Below are positions 53,785-63,000 of a stretch of 64,000 nucleotides of DNA, piece by piece. The stretch is from Lysobacterales bacterium. Its GTDB lineage: Bacteria; Pseudomonadota; Gammaproteobacteria; Xanthomonadales; SZUA-38. Position 1 is the stretch's first letter; each line of letters opens with the position of its first letter. The notes below the pieces were generated by a model. It was not told the DNA's origin and ran no database searches. It saw nothing but the letters and a program-made list of their open reading frames with translations. The stretch is from the NCBI GenBank assembly GCA_030065125.1, contig JASJDM010000020.1, positions 1 through 64,000 on the forward strand. Reading direction: 5' to 3'. The translations under genes were made by a program, and so were the position numbers.

Positions 53785-54372
53785 TTATCGCTTGAACAGG
53801 CCTCCAAGGATACCTGATCCGCGGCTCAACAGGTCCGACATGTCCACGTCGCCGTCGCCGTCGGCGTCCAGCAGCTTGTCCACTACGCCGAACCCGGTGC
53901 CCTTGCTCTCGGCGCGCTGGCGTTCCTGGCCCAGCAGGTCGGCCAGGCCGCCGCCGCCCTGTTGCTGGGACTTGCCGATAGCCCCCATGACCATGGGGCC
54001 CAGGGTCGCCATCAGTTTGGCCATGGTGCCTGAGTCCAGCCCGGACGCTTTGCCCAGCTGGCGTTCCACGTTCTGCCGCCGATTGCCGAAAATATGGCCC
54101 ATCATCCGGTCGTCCCGGTCGGATACGGCCTGGCCGAGAAAGCCGCCCAGGTTGTCCAGGATCGAACCGTCATGATCTTTGGTAATGGCCTTGGCCAGAC
54201 CTTCGGCGGCACCGGAGGACTGGGAGTTGCGGGTCAGCTGGCCCAGAATGACCGGCAATGCAGCCTGAATGGCCTGGCTGGTCTGGTCCTGGCTGGCGCC
54301 GATACGCTGCCCGATCTGGCCAACTTTCCCCTGGTCAAGCTGGCCCATGATCATATCGAGAATTCCGCTCAT
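53785..54372 (-). CDS. DUF937 protein with EF-hand/dockerin-like loop
   Basis: 195 residues. The N-terminal three quarters are typical of DUF937 (GILDMIMGQLDQGKVGQIGQ, ALPVILGQLTRN, FGNRRQNVERQLGKASGLDS). Near the C-terminus the sequence LLDADGDGDVDMSDLLSRG matches a calcium-binding loop of the DxDxDG type. It is followed by a glycine-rich end. It stands 10 bp before the HerA-like gene and is likely in one transcript with it. Function unknown. Confidence 0.88.
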   Translation of the reverse strand: MSGILDMIMGQLDQGKVGQIGQRIGASQDQTSQAIQAALPVILGQLTRNSQSSGAAEGLAKAITKDHDGSILDNLGGFLGQAVSDRDDRMMGHIFGNRRQNVERQLGKASGLDSGTMAKLMATLGPMVMGAIGKSQQQGGGGLADLLGQERQRAESKGTGFGVVDKLLDADGDGDVDMSDLLSRGSGILGGLFKR

Positions 54373-54612
54373 GTCTTCCTTTCCTCTCCGTTCGGCGGCG
54401 ACTTTGATCCCCGCAGGTTAGCACCCGAATTGGGCTATGATGTGACCGTCGGCAAAGCTGATTGAATGGCGCCTGCCAACCGTGATTCTGAATATGAGTG
54501 AAGCTTTGCAGCATGTCAAAACGCAGACGCCGGAGTTAACAGGTTTGCACAACTTCGACCCTGTCATGGGGCTAGAATTGCGGCTGAAAGGCACACGGGA
54601 GGCCACCTCATC

Positions 54613-56175
54613 ATGTTGAATCTCAGGTCCAGACGACGCACCTGGCGGTTGCTGGCCAGCGCATTGACAGTCTTGCTGGCCATGACGGGCTGCGCCACCA
54701 ACCCGGTCACCGGCAAGAACGAACTGGCGCTGGTTTCTGAAGCCCAGGAGCTGAAGATCGGGGCCCAGCAGTACTCCCCCAGCCGCCAGATGCAGGGCGG
54801 AGACTACATCGTGGATCCCAACGTCGCCCGTTATGTTCAGGATGTGGGCCAGAAGCTGGCCGAAAAATCTGACCGGCCGTTGCCGTACGAGTTTTCCGTG
54901 CTGAACAGTTCAGTACCCAACGCCTGGGCACTGCCCGGCGGGAAGATCGCCATCAATCGGGGACTGCTGCTGGAAATGAATACCGAGGCCGAGCTGGCCG
55001 CGGTCCTGGGCCACGAAATCGTGCACGCCGCGGCCCGGCATGGAGCCAAGGGCCTGGAGCGGGGTCTGCTGCTGCAAGGTGCTGTGCTGGCTTCAGCGGT
55101 GGCCAGCCGCAACAGCGACTACAGCCAGTACGCCGTGGGGGCGGCTTCGGTGGCCGCGCAATTGATCAACCAGAAGTACGGACGCGGGGCTGAGCTGGAA
55201 TCGGACGAGTACGGGATGATTTACATGTCCCGGGCCGGCTATGACGTCCAGGGCGCCGTGGAACTGCAAAAGACATTTGTGCGCTTGTCCGAGGGAAGAC
55301 GCCAGGACTGGCTCAGCGGTCTGTTCGCCAGCCATCCGCCGTCGGCAGAGCGGGTTGCCCAAAACGCCGAAACGGCCCAGCAGCTCCCCGCAGGCGGGAC
55401 CATCGGTCGAGACGCGTACCAGCGGGCCATGGCCCGGTTGCGGGCCACCAAGCCCGCCTACGATGCCCACGATAAAGGGCGCAAGGCCCTGTCCGAGGGA
55501 AAACCGGACGAGGCGCTGCGTCTGGCCCGGGAGGCCATCGCTGTGGAGCCCGAGGAGGCGCTGTTCTACGGCCTCATGGGAGACGTGGAATACGCCCGCA
55601 AGCGCTACCAGCAGGCAGTGAGCCACTATTCGGAAGCACTGCGCCGCCACGATGCCTATTTCAAGTACTACCTGGGCCGCGGTGAGTCCTACCGCAAGCT
55701 GAACCGCATGAACCTGGCCGAGGCGGATCTGAAGGCCAGCGTGGAACTACTGCCCACGGCAGATGCCATGGCCGCACTGGGCCAGATCTCGGAATCCCAG
55801 GGCAACCTGGACCAGGCCATTGCCTACTATGAATCCGCCGCCTCATCCAGAAGCCCAGCCGGACGGACCAGTTCCGAGCGACTGGTCAAGCTGGACCTGC
55901 CCCGCAGGCCGGATCGATACATTTCCATCCGGCGCCAGATCGACAACCAGGGCAGGGTGTATATCGAACTCGGCAACCGCACCTCCGTGCCGGTCTCCGA
56001 CGTCGTCGTTGTTCTGGCGTATCGTGACAGCTCGGGTCGTACGCGCCAGGAACAGCGCGTTCACCGCGGGACCATTGCGCCCGGAAAAACTGGCTTGATT
56101 GCGCTGGGTGGCAATCCCTACGCGTCAGCGCTGGACTCGCTGCAGTTCGCGGTCAGAGGGGCGAGGGTGAACTGA
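54613..56175 (+). CDS. Lipoprotein M48 metalloprotease with TPR repeats
   Basis: 520 residues. Lipobox LLAMTGC puts the acylated Cys at residue 27. The zinc site is HEIVHAAARH (134-143), with the third ligand Glu in GAELESDEYGMIYMSRAGYD. From about 280 on there are tetratricopeptide-like repeats (KALSEGKPDEALRLAREAIA, EEALFYGLMGDVEYARKRYQ and so on), and a final beta-rich domain. The architecture resembles BepA/YfgC, which degrades or assembles outer-membrane proteins, though this one is a lipoprotein with an extra C-terminal domain. Confidence 0.92.
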   Translation: MLNLRSRRRTWRLLASALTVLLAMTGCATNPVTGKNELALVSEAQELKIGAQQYSPSRQMQGGDYIVDPNVARYVQDVGQKLAEKSDRPLPYEFSVLNSSVPNAWALPGGKIAINRGLLLEMNTEAELAAVLGHEIVHAAARHGAKGLERGLLLQGAVLASAVASRNSDYSQYAVGAASVAAQLINQKYGRGAELESDEYGMIYMSRAGYDVQGAVELQKTFVRLSEGRRQDWLSGLFASHPPSAERVAQNAETAQQLPAGGTIGRDAYQRAMARLRATKPAYDAHDKGRKALSEGKPDEALRLAREAIAVEPEEALFYGLMGDVEYARKRYQQAVSHYSEALRRHDAYFKYYLGRGESYRKLNRMNLAEADLKASVELLPTADAMAALGQISESQGNLDQAIAYYESAASSRSPAGRTSSERLVKLDLPRRPDRYISIRRQIDNQGRVYIELGNRTSVPVSDVVVVLAYRDSSGRTRQEQRVHRGTIAPGKTGLIALGGNPYASALDSLQFAVRGARVN

Positions 56176-56460
56176 CGGCATTCATTAACCAAAAAAAACA
56201 ATCAATGCCGTCATCCTGAACTCGATTCAGGATCCATCTGAAGTTTCGAAGGCGCCTCCGTTGAAGGCTGCAATGCACGGATAACGCAGCCATCGTCCGT
56301 GACACCATCCGCTGCCGCGGTGCCTGACCGAAGTCTCCGATGAACCCATTGCCGGAATCGAGAGTTTTGAAAACAACAATCTCAGATGGATCCTGAATCG
56401 AGTTCAGGAGCGTTTTCGATTCCCGACCTCAAGTCGCACATGGAAGTGCGATCTTGAGGA
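56176..56460. other. Intergenic region with REPIN-like inverted pair
   Basis: This 285-bp space between convergent genes holds the inverted pair listed next. Nothing in it looks like a coding region or a functional RNA otherwise. Confidence 0.5.
56211..56409. repeat. REPIN/MITE-like element: two inverted REP-type copies 199 bp apart
   Basis: A REP-like sequence starting TCATCCTGAACTCGATTCAG at 56211 and ending at 56241 recurs as its reverse complement at 56382-56409, with identity over 28 bases. Each copy is itself a small dyad (CCTGAA / TTCAGG). The 140-bp space between has no ORF. The motif resembles the widespread TCATCCxGxACTxGATxCxGG intergenic repeats. Such pairs are thought to be mobilised by RAYT transposases, none of which is in the window. 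Confidence 0.75.
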
Positions 56461-57921
56461 TCAACAATTCGGCACTTTTATGGTCTTACCCGCCCGCAAC
56501 GGATACCGCGGCGGCGGAATGTTGTTCATGGCCGCAATTTCCCGCATGGACATGCAGCGATGGCGCTTGGCAATGCGGCTCAGGGTGTCGCCGGACTGGA
56601 TCACGTAGGGCAGCAGGTCTTCACCCTCGGCATAGCTGGCCTCGTGCAGATCTGCCGCCAGTTCTGCCACTGGCGACTCCGGGCAGTTGCTTGCATAGGC
56701 CTCCGCAAGCTGGGCCGGTGCCCGCACGGGCACCCCGGCCGGTATCCGGTCTCCGGGCTTTACCTGGGGATTGAGGTTGCGCAGGGTGCGGAACCAGCCG
56801 TTGTCCTGGTCGGCGTTGCCCAGGCAGATGGCCAGTTCGCCCAGGGAGGCTTCCTGGACCAGGGTAATGTCTTCCAGGTGGGTCAGATACTCGGGAAATT
56901 CCAGCTGGTATTCCTCGGGGTGCAGGTACAGCCAGGCCGCGCCCAGCACCTTGGGCACGTAGTCCCGGGTATCCCGGGGCAGGGCGTAGTAGAACTCGGA
57001 CGACCAGAAGTCTTTGCCTTTCAGCCGGCGATTGAGGCGACGCACCCGGTTTTCGCCGGAGTTGTAGGCGGCCAGCACCTTTTCCAGGCTGTTATCCAGC
57101 AGCCGGAACTGATCGCTCAGGTACTTCACGCTGGCCTCCGCTGCCCTGGCCGGGTCCAGTCGCTGGTCGAATTCGCCGCCGGTATCCAGGCCGTAGCGCC
57201 GACCCGTGGCGCGCATGAACTGCAGGGGCCCGGCAGCGCCGACCCGGGAGAAGGCATGGACCTTGCCGCCTGACTCCACTGCCAGGATGCCGAACAGCAG
57301 AGCCTCGGGCATGGCCGCGGCCTCGAAGGCCGGCACCATGTCAGCGCGCAGGTACTGGTAATTCTCGTAGGTGCTCATCAGCAGCGGCCGGTTCCAGGTC
57401 AGCCACCCGTTGATGGCGTTCTTGACCTGGCGGTTCAGCACGATCAGGTCGGCCAGGTTTTTCCCATTGATCTGGGCCGGCGGACCGGAGCGATCGGCGT
57501 TGGCGTCCGGGACCAGCTCATCGGGGTCCGCCACCAGTTCGTCCGGTTCAGTCAGGAACACGCCCGCCTGCAGGCTGGCAATATCCTGGTAGGCCTGCAG
57601 GGCAGGGCTGAGATCACAGCCGGCGATCTCGCGGCAGCGCGCAGACAGGTCGTCCAGGGCCACCAGGGAATCGCTGAGCAGCCTTTCCGCTGCCTCGGTG
57701 CTGCCGGATTCCAGTAAACCCATGGCTTCCCGGTAGGCCAGCACAGCCCCGTCTATGTCGGCATACAGCTCATCCACCACGCTGGGCGTCGCAGGAGATT
57801 CTGATGTCATTGCAACGGTCTCGGCTGGTGCGCTGTCGGCGTCGGGATTCTGCTGGCCCGGCATCAGGCTCGCACAGGAGGCGATCAACCCTGACATTGC
57901 AACAAGAAGGATTCGGCGCAT
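56461..57921 (-). CDS. mltD: Membrane-bound lytic murein transglycosylase D-like protein
   Basis: 486 residues from ATG 57921 (GGA seven bases upstream). Lipobox LIASC gives a lipidated Cys16. The SLT domain (about 195-330) shows the catalytic Glu in LFGILAVESGGKVHAFSRVG, then AAGPLQFMRATGRRYGLD and KVLAAYNSGENRVRRLNRRL. A C-terminal LysM domain (PYVIQSGDTLSRIAKRHRCM) binds peptidoglycan; a second, degenerate LysM-like part (LGELAICLGNADQDNGWFRT) precedes it. It cleaves glycan strands to anhydro-muropeptides. Confidence 0.93.
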   Translation of the reverse strand: MRRILLVAMSGLIASCASLMPGQQNPDADSAPAETVAMTSESPATPSVVDELYADIDGAVLAYREAMGLLESGSTEAAERLLSDSLVALDDLSARCREIAGCDLSPALQAYQDIASLQAGVFLTEPDELVADPDELVPDANADRSGPPAQINGKNLADLIVLNRQVKNAINGWLTWNRPLLMSTYENYQYLRADMVPAFEAAAMPEALLFGILAVESGGKVHAFSRVGAAGPLQFMRATGRRYGLDTGGEFDQRLDPARAAEASVKYLSDQFRLLDNSLEKVLAAYNSGENRVRRLNRRLKGKDFWSSEFYYALPRDTRDYVPKVLGAAWLYLHPEEYQLEFPEYLTHLEDITLVQEASLGELAICLGNADQDNGWFRTLRNLNPQVKPGDRIPAGVPVRAPAQLAEAYASNCPESPVAELAADLHEASYAEGEDLLPYVIQSGDTLSRIAKRHRCMSMREIAAMNNIPPPRYPLRAGKTIKVPNC

Positions 57922-58061
57922 CGTGGTTCCGTCCATTGGAGTGGCCGAACCATAGCACAGCCACTGGGGGCGAAAAAATGGCCAAAAGGAGGCGGTGGCG
58001 TGAGCAGGTGATCCCGGCCGCGGTCAGTGACACAATGACCGCTCACCAAGGCGGGGATTCC

Positions 58062-58742
58062 ATGAGTTACTTCACTGAAGACACATTCAAGTTTTTCCGG
58101 GCCCTGGCCCGCAATAACAACCGGGACTGGTTCAATGAGAATAAGCAGCGCTACCTGGATCATGTGCGGGATCCCTTTCTAGCTTTTATCCGGGACCTGG
58201 ACCCCAAGCTGAGGGAGATTTCCAGCCACTACCGGGCCAGCGACAAGGCCAACGGCGGATCGCTGTTCCGGATCTACCGCGACACAAGGTTTTCCAAAGA
58301 CAAGACGCCTTACAAAACCTGGGCGGGGGCGCGGTTTTTTCACGCCGACGTGGGCAAGCGGGGAGGGCCGGTCTATTACCTGCACCTGCAGCCGGGCAAC
58401 GTTTTTCTGGGCGCCGGGATGTGGCATCCGCCGACCCCGATCACCCAGCAGGTGCGGTCCTTCCTGCAAAACAACCCCAGGGCCTGGACCCGGGCGGTGA
58501 GCGACCCGGGCTTCAAACGCAAGTTCCGGCTGGCCGGGGATTCACTGAAGCGGACTCCGCGCGGATTCGACCCGGATCACCCGCTGGCGGATGACATCCG
58601 GCGCAAGGACTTCATTGTGATCAGCGAGTTTACCGACGCCCAGGCGCTGTCCAGCCGCTTTCTCAACCTGTACGTGCGACGGTGCGCGGCGGCATCCGAC
58701 TTCATGGATTACCTGTGCGCGGCGCTGGATCTTGAGTTCTGA
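58062..58742 (+). CDS. DUF2461 (TIGR02453) family protein
   Basis: 226 residues from ATG 58062; the longer frame back to 57804 runs through the start region of mltD and reads like non-coding sequence. The family signatures are YFTEDTFKFFRALARNNNRD, FRIYRDTRFSKDKTPYKTWA and YLHLQPGNVFLGAGMWHPP. The function of the family is not known. A GGGGAT ribosome site stands close to the ATG. It is divergent from mltD and convergent to the threonine synthase gene. Confidence 0.93.
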   Translation: MSYFTEDTFKFFRALARNNNRDWFNENKQRYLDHVRDPFLAFIRDLDPKLREISSHYRASDKANGGSLFRIYRDTRFSKDKTPYKTWAGARFFHADVGKRGGPVYYLHLQPGNVFLGAGMWHPPTPITQQVRSFLQNNPRAWTRAVSDPGFKRKFRLAGDSLKRTPRGFDPDHPLADDIRRKDFIVISEFTDAQALSSRFLNLYVRRCAAASDFMDYLCAALDLEF

Positions 58743-58754
58743 GACTGGTGCAGG

Positions 58755-60011
58755 TCAGGCTTGATCGCGCTCTACCAGCAGATGCCGGAGGTCGGGTAGA
58801 TACTTCTCGAAAGAGCCGGTGTTGACCGCTACCACCGTTTCGCCCGCCTGAAGGTCGCCGGCTTCTATCAGCTGGTTGGCCGCAGCCACGGTGGCGGCTC
58901 CCTCCGGACAGATCCACCAGCGCTTGCGACGCCAGATGTCGGTCAAGGTGTTGGCGGTGGTCTGCTCATCGATGGCCAGCGCTTTACCCCCGCTGTCCCT
59001 GATGATACGCAGGACCTCGAAGTGGCCCACGCCGCCGGGGACGTTCAGCCCGACGCACAGACTCTGGCCGGCCTCCACCGGCGTGGTATCAGCGTCGCCA
59101 CGGGCAAAAGCATTGACCAGGGGCGGCGTGACGTCACTCTGCACGCTGTAAATGCGGGGACGTTCCGGGCCCAGCAGGCCCAGGCACTCCAGCTCTGAAA
59201 AGGCCTTCCACATGCCCAGGATGCCGGTGCCACCACCGGTGGGATAGATAATGGCGTCAGGCAGTTTCCAGCCCTGGTACCCGGCTACGGCTTCGGCGAT
59301 TTCCAGGCCCAGGGTTTTCTTGCCCTCGATGCGCCAGCCCGGCTCCTGAAAGGTGGCGCAGTTGAAATAGCCGTTGGGAATGTACTCGGCTTTCAGCAGT
59401 TCACCGGCCTCCCGGATAGTGCCTTTCACTGTTTCCAGGGTGACGTCCGAATCCATCGCCGCCGCTGCCGCCACGCTGCCCAGGATGGGCATGGGTGTGT
59501 CATCGGGCATGGCCACCACCACTTTCATGCCTGCGGCCCGGGCGTAATGGCAGAGGGAATCACCGGCGTTGCCCTGGGTGGGTACCGCCAGTGCGTCCAG
59601 ACCGAAACGTCGGGCCATGGACGCCACCACCGACATGCCGCGGTCCTTGAAGCTGTGGGTGGGATTTTCGCCGTAGCCCGGGTGGGGATGGCCCTCGTCC
59701 TTGATCCACAGCCGCACTTCGTTGGGCACCAGGTCAGAGGCATTCAGCAGCGGCGTGTGCCCTTCACCCAGGGAAACGATGTGCCGGGCATCTTCGGGCT
59801 GATTGGGGTCCAGTGGCAGCAGCGGGCCAAAGCGCCACATGTCTCTGCGCTGGGGCTGGTACCAGCTGTGGTCCGGATAGTCCTGCTGCAGGCGTTCCAG
59901 ATCCAGGATCATCCGCACCGGGCGCCCGTCCACGGGATCCAGGTTCATCAGCTGATCAGCGGAATAGGTCTGGCCCGATCCGATGCCCTTTAGGTGCAGG
60001 GTGTAGCCCAT
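58755..60011 (-). CDS. Threonine synthase (PLP, fold type II)
   Basis: 418 residues. The PLP lysine is in GENPTHSFKDRGMSVVASMA, the phosphate loop GGGTG in AIIYPTGGGTGILGMWKAFS, and the Asn/Gly contact in VPTQGNAGDSLCHYARAAGM. It converts O-phosphohomoserine to threonine. It resembles the archaeal/cyanobacterial-type enzyme rather than E. coli ThrC, which lacks this arrangement. Related threonine dehydratases are possible, but HIVSLGEGHTPLL supports a synthase. The gene begins 7 bp after the DUF1631-GGDEF-EAL gene. Confidence 0.9.
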   Translation of the reverse strand: MGYTLHLKGIGSGQTYSADQLMNLDPVDGRPVRMILDLERLQQDYPDHSWYQPQRRDMWRFGPLLPLDPNQPEDARHIVSLGEGHTPLLNASDLVPNEVRLWIKDEGHPHPGYGENPTHSFKDRGMSVVASMARRFGLDALAVPTQGNAGDSLCHYARAAGMKVVVAMPDDTPMPILGSVAAAAAMDSDVTLETVKGTIREAGELLKAEYIPNGYFNCATFQEPGWRIEGKKTLGLEIAEAVAGYQGWKLPDAIIYPTGGGTGILGMWKAFSELECLGLLGPERPRIYSVQSDVTPPLVNAFARGDADTTPVEAGQSLCVGLNVPGGVGHFEVLRIIRDSGGKALAIDEQTTANTLTDIWRRKRWWICPEGAATVAAANQLIEAGDLQAGETVVAVNTGSFEKYLPDLRHLLVERDQA

Positions 60012-60018
60012 TGTGGGT

Positions 60019-63000
60019 TCAGTTGATGGAGTCGGGCATCAGTCCCAGGACATCTTCCAGCGGTCGGGGTTTCTCGATGCCGTATCCCTGGGCAAAATCC
60101 AGCCCGATTTCCCGCAGGTGTTCCAGAATCTCTTCACTTTCCACGAATTCGGCCACGGTTTCCTTGCCCAGGAAATGGCCAATTTCATTGATGGTCTTGA
60201 CCAGCCCGTAGTCCGCGGTGCTGTTGACCAGGTCCTTGATGAAGGAGCCGTCGATCTTCAGATAGTCCACCGGCAGGTGCTTCAGGTAGCTGAACGACGA
60301 CAGGCCGGTGCCAAAATCGTCCAGGGAGAAACGGCATCCCAGGTAGCGCAGCTCCCGCAGGAAGTCCGTGCAGCGGGACAGGTTGCTGATGGCTGCGGTC
60401 TCGGTGATCTCAAAGCAGATCTTGGACGGCTCAACGCCGGTATCCTCGAACAGCTGCTGGATAAACGTCAGAAACCGGGGCCGCCCGAAGGTCTTGCCCG
60501 ACAGGTTGATGGACAGGCGGGCAATTTTGTCTTTGCGCGGGCTGCGGTTGAGCATGGCGAACGCGCTGCGGAAGACCCATTCGTCCAGGTAATGAATGCG
60601 CCCGTAAGCCTCGGCGGCCGGTATGAACTGGTTCGGCTGGACCAGCTCCCCGTCCTCGGTGCGCATGCGGCTGAGAATCTCGAAGTGTTCCCGGCCGCCG
60701 CTGTCCGAAGACAGGGGCAGTATGCGCTGGGCAAACAGCTCGATGCGGTCATTGTCCAGGGCGCTTTCCAGTTCCGTGACCCAGCGCATGGCCAGGTCCC
60801 GCTGGGACAGCTCCTGGTCGTCGATCTGGTAGCTTTTGATGCGGTCCCGCCCGGCGTCCTTGGCCGCACTGCAGGCGCTTTCCATCTGGTTGAGGATCTG
60901 GGAAACCGATTCGCTGGACCGGTCGATGGCCACCAGGCCGATACTCGCGGTGGCCTTGAGCTTGCGGCGTTTCCAGCGGGTTCGGTGCTCGTTGATGGCC
61001 CTGCGCAGTTTTTCTGCGGCCTCGTGGCCCGGGGCCGGTTCACAGCGCGCCAGCAGAACGGCAAAAGTGTCACCGCCCAGTCGGGCCAGTGACGCGTCAT
61101 CGGACAGTTGCTTGCGCATGGCCCGGGACAGGTCCTGCAGCAGCCGGTCGCCGGCGTCGTGGCCGGCTGTGGTGTTCACCACCTTGAACTGGTCGATCTC
61201 AACCTGCAACGCGATGTGCTGGGTGTGCATGAGCTTGCTCTCGCCCAGCTTCAGCCGGATCTGCCGCTCGAACTCCTTGCGGTTCAGCGCTTCGGTCAGC
61301 AGATCGTGGGTGGCCTGGTGCGCCATCTGGTCGTGCATGTGCTGGACCATGCCGTGGTAGGTGCGGTCCATCAGCGGCTGATCGGGCTGGTCGATCATCT
61401 CCGCCTTCTTGTCGCGGAAATGGTCCGCCAGCTCGGCCGGGCTGATTTCCAGTTCCTTCTGGCCATTGCGATTGACGAACACGTAGCGGTCCCGTTCGTC
61501 GCTGATCCAGGCCAGCTTGATGGGCTGGGGCTGGCTGTCGGCGCCGGGGAACAGCATCCAGCTGCCTTTGTCCATCATTTTGGCCATGCCCAGCCAATGG
61601 GCTGTGTCCGGATCGCTATCGTCGGGCTCAGGAACGGTTTCGCGGGGCGCGTCGGCCTTGAACTCGACCCGCTCGGCCTCGGCGCGCTCTTCACTGATGC
61701 CGGGCAGGACTTTTTTCAGATCCGCCAGCAGGTCTTTCTGTTCGGCTGCGTCAGCCTGAACGTGGGACAAACGGTCGCTGATGTTTTCCAGCAGTTCGGC
61801 GCTGGTCTGTGGGTCAGTGTCCTGGGGTTGGTAATCGTCGGCCAGCTTTTCGTCCAGTGAGCTGACCAGGCTGAAAGCCTTGTCCCAGTCGGGTCCCTCG
61901 ACGCCGGTTCGGACCGCCTCGACGTCCAGCAGGTTGCGGTATCCGAGCTTCAGCAGGTCAACCACCGGCTTGGGGACCTGGCGACCGGCGAAGCGCTGGT
62001 TCAGCGCAGTCTGTACCTTCTCGCGGGCCTGCTCCAGCCGCTGCTGGCCTTCGGCCGCCTCCAGTACCCGCTTGAGCTGGGTGGCCCGCAGCCGATGCTG
62101 TCGCTTGAGCAGTTTTTCCAGCTGCTTTGCCGCATCCTCAAAGGCCTCGCGGTCTGGATCTGTCAGGCCGCTGAGATCATTGACGATGTGGTCAATCTGA
62201 TTGATCAGCTTTTCCTCGCGGGAAGTCATTTCCTTCGCGCGGCTGACCACCGCCTGTCCCAGGTGGTTCAGGACCTGGCGGGCGGGATGCTGGGGATCGT
62301 TGATGACGTCCTGTTCCTGCATCAGCATGCGCAGCAGCTGGACCTCGAGTTGCTGGATCCAGCCCTTGGCCCGGGGGCCGACCACCGAATCGTTGCCGAT
62401 GGTGTCCATCATCTGCTCAGTCAGATCAACCGCTTCCGCCGGGTTGCCAAGGACTACCCGGTCGTCATCCTGGCCGAAGCGCTTGCGCAGTGCCGCACCG
62501 AGGCGCTGACTCAGGTTCTGCTGGCGATCGCGTTGCTTGGCGGCCTGCAGATCGCGCAGGGCCTGGTGCAGTTCTTCCATACCGAATGCGGCAGGCGCCG
62601 GGCCGGCAGCAGGAGCGCCGCCGGCCGGTGGGCCGCCGGCTGGGGCAGCCCCCGGTTGGCCCTGGCCCCGGCGCCGCAGCAGCTGCTGCAGGTCGATGAT
62701 CTTGGCGGTGTTGGCGGCCGTGGCCGGCGGTGTCGACAGGTAGTCGCCGGCATACCCGGGCTGCTGGGCGTAACCGGCGTCCTCGGCGTATCCGGCGGGC
62801 GCATCGCCCTCGGAGGGTGCTGCGGCGTCCGGCAGCGGTGCCTGCGCTGCTGGAGGTCGTGGCCCGGGTGCGCGTCGCGGACGCAAGGGGGTGAATACCA
62901 GGTTGGGCAGGATGCCGGCCTCGACCAACAGCTTGTTGGCGTCCTGGTACAGCGACTTGAGATTGCCACCGAAAACCTTGCCGAAGGTCCGCCACAGCAC

